NCBI GenBank assembly: GCA_021292105.1
Contig: CM037861.1
Location: 48,105,310-48,169,309 of the forward strand
Source of the DNA: Anadara kagoshimensis
Taxonomy: Eukaryota > Mollusca > Bivalvia > Arcoida > Arcidae
Reading direction: 5' to 3'
Length of the DNA: 64,000 nucleotides
Of the stretch, positions 63,020 through 64,000 are shown piece after piece. The position numbers were made by a program, and so were the translations under genes. The notes beneath the pieces were generated by a model. The model had not been told where the DNA came from and did not search any database. It saw only the letters and a program-made list of their open reading frames with translations. Numbering within the stretch: the first letter of the stretch is position 1; each line of letters opens with the position of its first letter.

Positions 63020-63674
63020 ACACACACACACACACACACTTCAATATTTTTCAATAGTGTTGTCAGGACACATATATACATTCATGCACAAGAACTTTTC
63101 AAAATTCTCTCAACTGTAATTGGCCATTTTTGTAAGTATGATTCGAGACCCAATCCAGGTACCACACATCCTGTAAATGGTTGAGGACAATATTAAAATA
63201 AAAATAAATTAACACATTCCTTATTATCCCCAACCTTTCAAAAAAGAGGGGATATTAAAATTGAACCTGTTCACATTTAATCTCCAAAACTATGAAGCAT
63301 TATTTTATGAAACTTGGTGCAAAGCATCAACATTGATAGGAGATGTGCATACCATTAAAATTTGCCGGTTTGCTCATTTTTCTGGGAGTTAAGGTCCTTA
63401 GAACATAAGTGCAAATCACAAAAAGTACCTACTTATTTACTGAGCTTGTTAGTTTGTTTGTGCTTTGTGTGTTATAATGTTGCATTTTTACACAATAGCC
63501 AAAACATTAAACTAATTCTAAATATTTTACAGTCTTCCTTTTCCTCTGAAGATGATCTCAGGGAGAGAACACTGAGGTCAGGGGTCAAAAGAGCAAGAGG
63601 TCGTTTGTGGAAAAAAATGCATCCTGGGTATGACCTCTATCCTGCAGATGATGAAGATAATGATGGAAAATATG
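32724..63674 (+). CDS. GRID2IP: Delphilin (GRID2IP)-like PDZ/harmonin-homology scaffold, 3' end outside the window
   Basis: Exons: 32724-33096, 33784-33986, 45660-45814, 53655-53777, 54695-54850, 56699-56918, 58132-58202, 58854-59002, 59658-59741, 60191-60332, 60958-61103, 61934-62017, 62887-62927, 63533-63674. Every junction has GT/AG and matching phase, giving 696 codons so far. Domains: PDZ1 about 11-85 (loop YGFDV), PDZ2 about 86-165 (IGFDV), HHD1 about 190-255, PDZ3 about 287-362 (FGFVI), HHD2 about 410-484, HHD3 about 528-608, then an acidic linker (SSFSSEDDL, YPADDEDNDG). PDZ plus harmonin_N-like repeats is the L-delphilin arrangement. Vertebrate delphilin is a postsynaptic scaffold binding the glutamate receptor GluD2 and ends in an actin-related FH2 domain, which would lie beyond 64000. 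The 5' UTR has an in-frame TGA before the ATG. Whirlin/PDZD7-like proteins are the main alternative. The symbol is tentative. Confidence 0.82.
34118..34182. repeat. AAAT microsatellite after exon 2 of the delphilin-like gene
   Basis: A run of AAAT units with one interruption. Confidence 0.95.
36468..36679. mobile_element. CAGGGGTTCAAAATT MITE, second copy
   Basis: CAGGGTTCGAAAATATG to ATATTTTGAACCCCTG, with shared interior GGCAGGTCCCACA and TAGGTCCCAGACCT. Flanks CATTC and TATTC are a possible imperfect 5-bp duplication. Confidence 0.8.
37915..38560 (+). mobile_element. SINE with tail expanded into about nine 45-bp tandem units
   Basis: The body (ATCTGACGAAGACTTAAAAA, CTTTAGCCTAGCACTTGG) leads into the unit ACCTATAGCTGGTGAAATCT plus 25 more bases. 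This repeats with a period of 45 bp from about 38136 to 38535. The repeat is the SINE's own 3' core and is an open frame only because 45 is divisible by three. Confidence 0.85.
39006..39190 (+). mobile_element. TACAGTCAAACC MITE in a delphilin-like intron
   Basis: TACAGTCAAAAATGTCTATA to GCAGGTTTGACTGTA. Confidence 0.82.
39386..39851. mobile_element. MITE-like element, TACAGTAGAACTT termini
   Basis: Starts TACAGTAGAACTTGGATAAC and ends GTTATCGAAGTTCTACTGTA, imperfect inverted repeats of about 20 bp. Interior CTTCGAGTTATTCG is also palindromic with the left arm. Confidence 0.75.
39985..40335 (+). repeat. Degenerate minisatellite of about 60-bp units
   Basis: Repeated (T/A)GCCACACTTGGTTTAGAAC and GAACACTCACTGTTGCTGAACAA blocks, about six diverged copies. 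Confidence 0.65.
40386..40527 (-). other. Isolated exon-like open stretch, identity unknown
   Basis: Minus strand: acceptor TTTGTTTCAG, 142 nt open with ICNCRTDGTCELSDG and FVPFLVPGSGSVTS, then CAA|GTATTTG. It looks codon-like, but no partner exon was found and it sits antisense in the long delphilin-like intron. It could be a relic exon or chance. Confidence 0.25.
40612..40845 (-). mobile_element. tRNA-derived SINE, minus orientation
   Basis: Reverse complement of tail and core (TCACTTATATTGAGATGTCA, CAGCTATAGGTGAAG) through to GGGGTTCGAACCCATGACC, which is the B box. Confidence 0.7.
41649..41754. mobile_element. Short palindromic MITE, TTGCACAAAAGGTGATT ends
   Basis: Ends TTGCACAAAAGGTGATT and AATCACCTTTTGTGCAA are perfect inverses. 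CTTG occurs close to both ends. 106 bp. Confidence 0.75.
41770..41885 (-). mobile_element. Isolated tRNA-like SINE head, minus orientation
   Basis: Minus strand reads GGGATAGCTCAGTCGGTAGA ... GGTTTGATCCCTGTTCTG, with clear A and B boxes. No canonical cloverleaf and no SINE body, so I do not call a tRNA gene. Confidence 0.5.
42150..42403 (-). mobile_element. tRNA-derived SINE, minus orientation
   Basis: GGTCAAGAATATTTCACTTATATC (tail, reverse complement) to GAGTTCGAACCCATGACTTC and CTACCAACTAAGCTACCG (B and A boxes). Confidence 0.8.
42990..43245 (+). repeat. Tandem repeat of about 100 bp, three copies
   Basis: CAGCTTAGGCAAAGAGAAAA followed by GTTTC(C)AGTTTCAAAACCTT occurs near 42993, 43098 and 43190. 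Confidence 0.7.
43247..43610 (+). repeat. 48-bp minisatellite (CCATGGAAACGGTGATAAGG)
   Basis: Three well-kept and several diverged copies of a 48-bp unit with CCATGGAAACGGTGATAAGG and AGCCTAGATAGCCAGTCA. Open frames on both strands result from the period being divisible by three. A further pair of about 57-bp repeats follows. Confidence 0.8.
44215..44395 (+). mobile_element. Second-family SINE fragment
   Basis: CTCAGTGGCTACATGGTCTAAAG (A-box region) and GGTTCCAATCCTACCAGATTG (B-box region), followed by the family's CATCCCAGAACTGATTG segment. Confidence 0.5.
44444..44633 (+). repeat. 38-bp tandem repeat, five near-identical copies
   Basis: Unit AAGTCTGTAATGATGATAAT followed by 18 more bases, five times in a row without visible divergence. 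Likely recent and length-polymorphic. Confidence 0.92.
45573..45814 (+). CDS. HHD1 exon with candidate alternative N-terminus (MALLPFIRDG...)
   Basis: The long form enters at 45660 (acceptor TTTTTCGCAG|ATGAATG, phase 0, matching exon 2). The frame is also open upstream to an ATG at 45573 in a good context (CAAAATGG), with an in-frame TGA before it. That adds 29 residues ending CIHFSQ. The HFSQ-MNEIL reading matches helix 1 of HHD3 (SFQQQ-VDYLL) better than the spliced junction HEK-MNEIL. Residues after 45660 (LKQYAEDRDVDMLARAL) are typical HHD helices. Both uses may exist: an internal exon of a long form and the first exon of a short form. Confidence 0.6.
46400..47013. repeat. 166-bp satellite array, left part
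   Basis: About four units (GATCCGCC at about 46461, 46627 and 46792; GATCCGTC at 46958). Ends mid-unit at GACCCTAT where the transposon starts. Confidence 0.88.
47014..50733. mobile_element. 3.7-kb non-autonomous DNA transposon, TIR CACGGCTGTTA
   Basis: Left end CACGGCTGTTA, right end TAACAGCCGTG. CCTAT flanks both sides (47009-47013, 50734-50738), or 6 bp with one mismatch. Joining the flanks recreates an intact satellite unit found at about 51390-51440. The interior has an imperfect inverted repeat (about 47105-47530), AAT/ATT palindromes (about 47895-48070), TC, CA, GA and AAAT microsatellites (49765-50320), and no recognisable transposase. An open frame at 50428-50706 matches nothing I know. 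Confidence 0.88.
49765..50317. repeat. Cluster of CT, AAAT, CA and GA microsatellites
   Basis: CT runs at about 49766-49812 and 49919-49950, AAAT/AAATA runs 50020-50150, CT at about 50198-50214, CA around 50230 and 50265, GA at about 50286-50316. The outer CT and GA tracts could pair as a hairpin. Confidence 0.9.
50734..52160. repeat. 166-bp satellite array, right part
   Basis: Resumes mid-unit at CCTATGGGAAAAGC. About eight units, the last ones more diverged, one shortened near 51900-51960. Confidence 0.88.
52878..53056 (-). mobile_element. TACAGTCAAACC MITE, opposite orientation
   Basis: TACAGTCCAACCTGCCTTAA to GACAGGTTTGGCTGTA. The interior order is reversed relative to 21253. Confidence 0.82.
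53165..53345 (-). mobile_element. Second-family SINE fragment, minus orientation
   Basis: GCCCCAGTTAAGAATCTTTCACTTATATTGAGACAG and CAGTGGGATTTAAACTTAAGC match the 22585 copy. Confidence 0.6.
53655..56918 (+). CDS. Delphilin-like middle module: end of HHD1 and PDZ3 (exons 4-6)
   Basis: Exon 4 (53655-53777) completes HHD1 with QFIPPRQRKRFDELI, followed by a polar linker. Exon 5 (54695-54850) starts PDZ3 with VREAGSFGFVIKG and AGLQAGDFIIGLNG. Exon 6 (56699-56918) finishes PDZ3 (HSHLVQLLQ, PMIEILRS) and continues into a Ser-rich linker. Junction phases are 2, 2 and 0. Confidence 0.88.
53869..53931. repeat. AT microsatellite
   Basis: A run of about 60 bp of alternating AT just after exon 4 of the delphilin-like gene. 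Confidence 0.95.
54950..55175 (+). repeat. Degenerate short minisatellite (TGGTCTGACTGAAAA)
   Basis: About eight diverged copies of a 24-27-bp unit centred on CTGGTCTGAC(T/G)(G/A)AAAA. Confidence 0.7.
55270..55440 (+). mobile_element. Second-family SINE fragment
   Basis: GGTTTGAATCCCACTTGGGCAAGATCC and CTGGTTTCCTCCATCATCCCT are shared with the copies at 21540 and 55705. Confidence 0.6.
55437..55635. mobile_element. 199-bp foldback MITE (TGGGGTTCACTGCTGTACCA)
   Basis: Near-perfect palindrome: TGGGGTTCACTGCTGTACCA at the left, and its inverse (GGTACAGCGGCGAACCCCA) at the right, with GTTTGTGCGGAACA / TGTTCCACACAAAC inside. Diverged relatives at about 33120-33285, 62560-62765 and 63765-63870. 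Confidence 0.88.
55705..55925 (+). mobile_element. Second-family SINE
   Basis: GGTTGGAATCCCACTTTGGC, CTTGCCAAAGGTAAGGAATC and the CTCAATATAAGTCAAATACTTTTGA tail region. Confidence 0.6.
58132..59002 (+). CDS. Harmonin homology domain 2 (exons 7-8)
   Basis: Exon 7 (58132-58202) encodes VNYLLTSKERTQVRRAMRKY. Exon 8 (58854-59002) encodes NIVDLYTALNNVLDTPSKKT, LWAYIIAKLPQPHQ and the end of the domain. The pattern (LL-TS-ER, VLDTPSK, LW-YI) recurs in HHD3 with the intron at the same place and phase. Confidence 0.88.
59076..59340 (+). mobile_element. tRNA-derived SINE, 5' truncated, in a delphilin-like intron
   Basis: Begins after the A box, keeps GTTCAAACCCTGACTGGGTC and the tail. Eleven-bp target duplication TTCCAGAGTTA at 59065-59075 and 59341-59351. 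Confidence 0.85.
59658..61103 (+). CDS. Linker and harmonin homology domain 3 (exons 9-11)
   Basis: Exon 9 (59658-59741) is a short linker. Exon 10 (60191-60332) ends with VDYLLTSRERSQLKKALQIY. Exon 11 (60958-61103) gives VILDTPSKQTLWMYIIPLL and the final helix. The intron between exons 10 and 11 falls after an Arg codon split in phase 2, as in HHD2. Confidence 0.88.
61480..61690 (+). mobile_element. Second-family SINE 3' part
   Basis: GGTTTCCTTCATCAGCCATGAACTGACC and ATAATCTTGACTGGGGCATAA match the 3' part of the 21540 family. Confidence 0.55.
61753..61767 (+). CDS. Candidate 15-nt microexon (DFNGD)
   Basis: Acceptor ACACACAG and donor GTATGTG flank ATTTTAATGGTGACG, which would insert five residues in phase 1-1. 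The block duplicates the 5' edge of exon 12 at 61934 together with the preceding intron end. It could be a used microexon, a decoy acceptor or a duplication relic. Confidence 0.35.
61934..63674 (+). CDS. Delphilin-like acidic linker exons 12-14 (last in window)
   Basis: Exon 12 (61934-62017), exon 13 (62887-62927) and exon 14 (63533-63674) join in phases 1, 0 and 1. They encode a low-hydrophobicity linker with a basic patch (RSGVKRARGRLWKKMHPG) and acidic run (DDEDNDG). Exon 13's donor (ATG|GTTTGT) is weak and directly precedes a long CT/CA microsatellite. The gene continues past 64000. Confidence 0.75.
62560..62765. mobile_element. Diverged foldback MITE copy
   Basis: GGGTTTGCCATTGTATCATGC ... 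TGTGTGGAACAGTTAC ... CATGGTATAGTGGTGAACCTC matches the 55437 element at both arms. Confidence 0.7.
62946..63042. repeat. CT then CA microsatellite next to exon 13
   Basis: About 60 bp of CT followed by CA repeats, starting about 18 nt after the exon 13 donor. All open frames over it are artefacts. Confidence 0.95.
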
Positions 63675-63869
63675 GTAAAGTCTTTTGTTTTGTATTTTAT
63701 GTATGTAGAAAAAAAATTTCTTGTCATTTGTTTAAAAAAAACCTCAAAAAACAAAGCCCTTGTTCAATAGGGTTGTCTGCTGTACAACATGAAAAACACC
63801 CCTCAACATTTGTGTGAGATGTTTTGAAAATTATTTATGTCATGAATTTCCAGAGAAATGTTGTTTTTA

Positions 63870-64000
63870 GCTCACCTGGCCTAAAGGCCATGTGAGCTTT
63901 TGCCATCACTCGGCGTCCGTCAGTCTGTCAGTCCGTCTGTAAACTTTTCACATTTTGGCTATCTCCTCTGAAACCCCTGAACCAATTTTAACCAAACTTT
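63870..64000 (+). mobile_element. AGCTCACCTGGCC-type element, 5' end, runs off the window
   Basis: Same opening as 46257 including the GTCCGTCAGTC stretch and CTCCTCTGAAACCCCTGAACC. It interrupts a decayed foldback MITE copy. Confidence 0.85.

Noticed and set aside
62849-63119. Frames of alternating SL/RE residues
   Set aside because: Translation of a CT/CA microsatellite next to exon 13.

Overview
The window is AT-rich animal nuclear DNA. Genes are split into short exons with GT/AG borders, introns are long, and all intergenic and most intronic space is filled with small repeats. The repeat types (tRNA-derived SINEs ending in a 'CTTGACTGGGACGTTAAAC' tail, the AGCTCACCTGGCC...CAGGTGAGCGATACAGG element, many short inverted-repeat elements, AAAT/CT/CA microsatellites) suggest a bivalve mollusc. 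The species cannot be named from sequence alone. I saw no prokaryotic gene, CRISPR array or intact transposase/polymerase gene.

Four protein-coding genes can be assembled by joining exons with matching splice phase. (1) Minus strand, 1714-4126: an ATF3/JDP2/FOS-like bZIP factor of 293 aa, with three tandem 24-residue acidic repeats in its N-terminal half. (2) Minus strand, 14660-16716: a shorter ATF3-like bZIP paralogue of 195 aa with the same three-exon layout and an identically sized 108-nt basic-region exon. The pair looks like an old tandem duplication. (3) Minus strand, 21937-27261: a complete five-exon DHHC palmitoyltransferase of 365 aa, closest to ZDHHC4, ending in a KxKxx ER-retrieval signal. 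(4) Plus strand, 32724 to beyond the right edge: a delphilin (GRID2IP)-like scaffold. It encodes PDZ-PDZ-harmonin homology domain (HHD)-PDZ-HHD-HHD over at least 14 exons. The C-terminal part, expected to hold an FH2 domain in delphilins, lies outside the window.

Region by region: 1-1390 repeats; 1.4-6.2 kb bZIP gene A with a probable 5' UTR exon; 6.2-14.6 kb intergenic, with SINEs, a degenerate minisatellite and a decayed copy of a multicopy uncharacterised invertebrate gene family; 14.6-17.3 kb bZIP gene B; 17.3-21.9 kb repeats, including a 452-bp element nested inside another; 21.9-27.4 kb ZDHHC4-like gene; 27.4-32.6 kb intergenic, with a 1.17-kb foldback element carrying an 8-bp target duplication; 32.6-64 kb the delphilin-like gene, whose introns hold a 166-bp satellite array split by a 3.7-kb DNA transposon, SINEs, MITEs and several minisatellites.

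The most unusual observations are: a minisatellite built from an exon-intron junction, which multiplies the 5' splice site of bZIP gene B; a 15-nt in-phase candidate microexon made by duplication of an exon's 5' edge in the delphilin-like gene; a candidate alternative first exon in the same gene; and several transposon insertions whose empty target site can be read directly from neighbouring repeat copies. All function calls come from reading motifs by eye. No database search was run.
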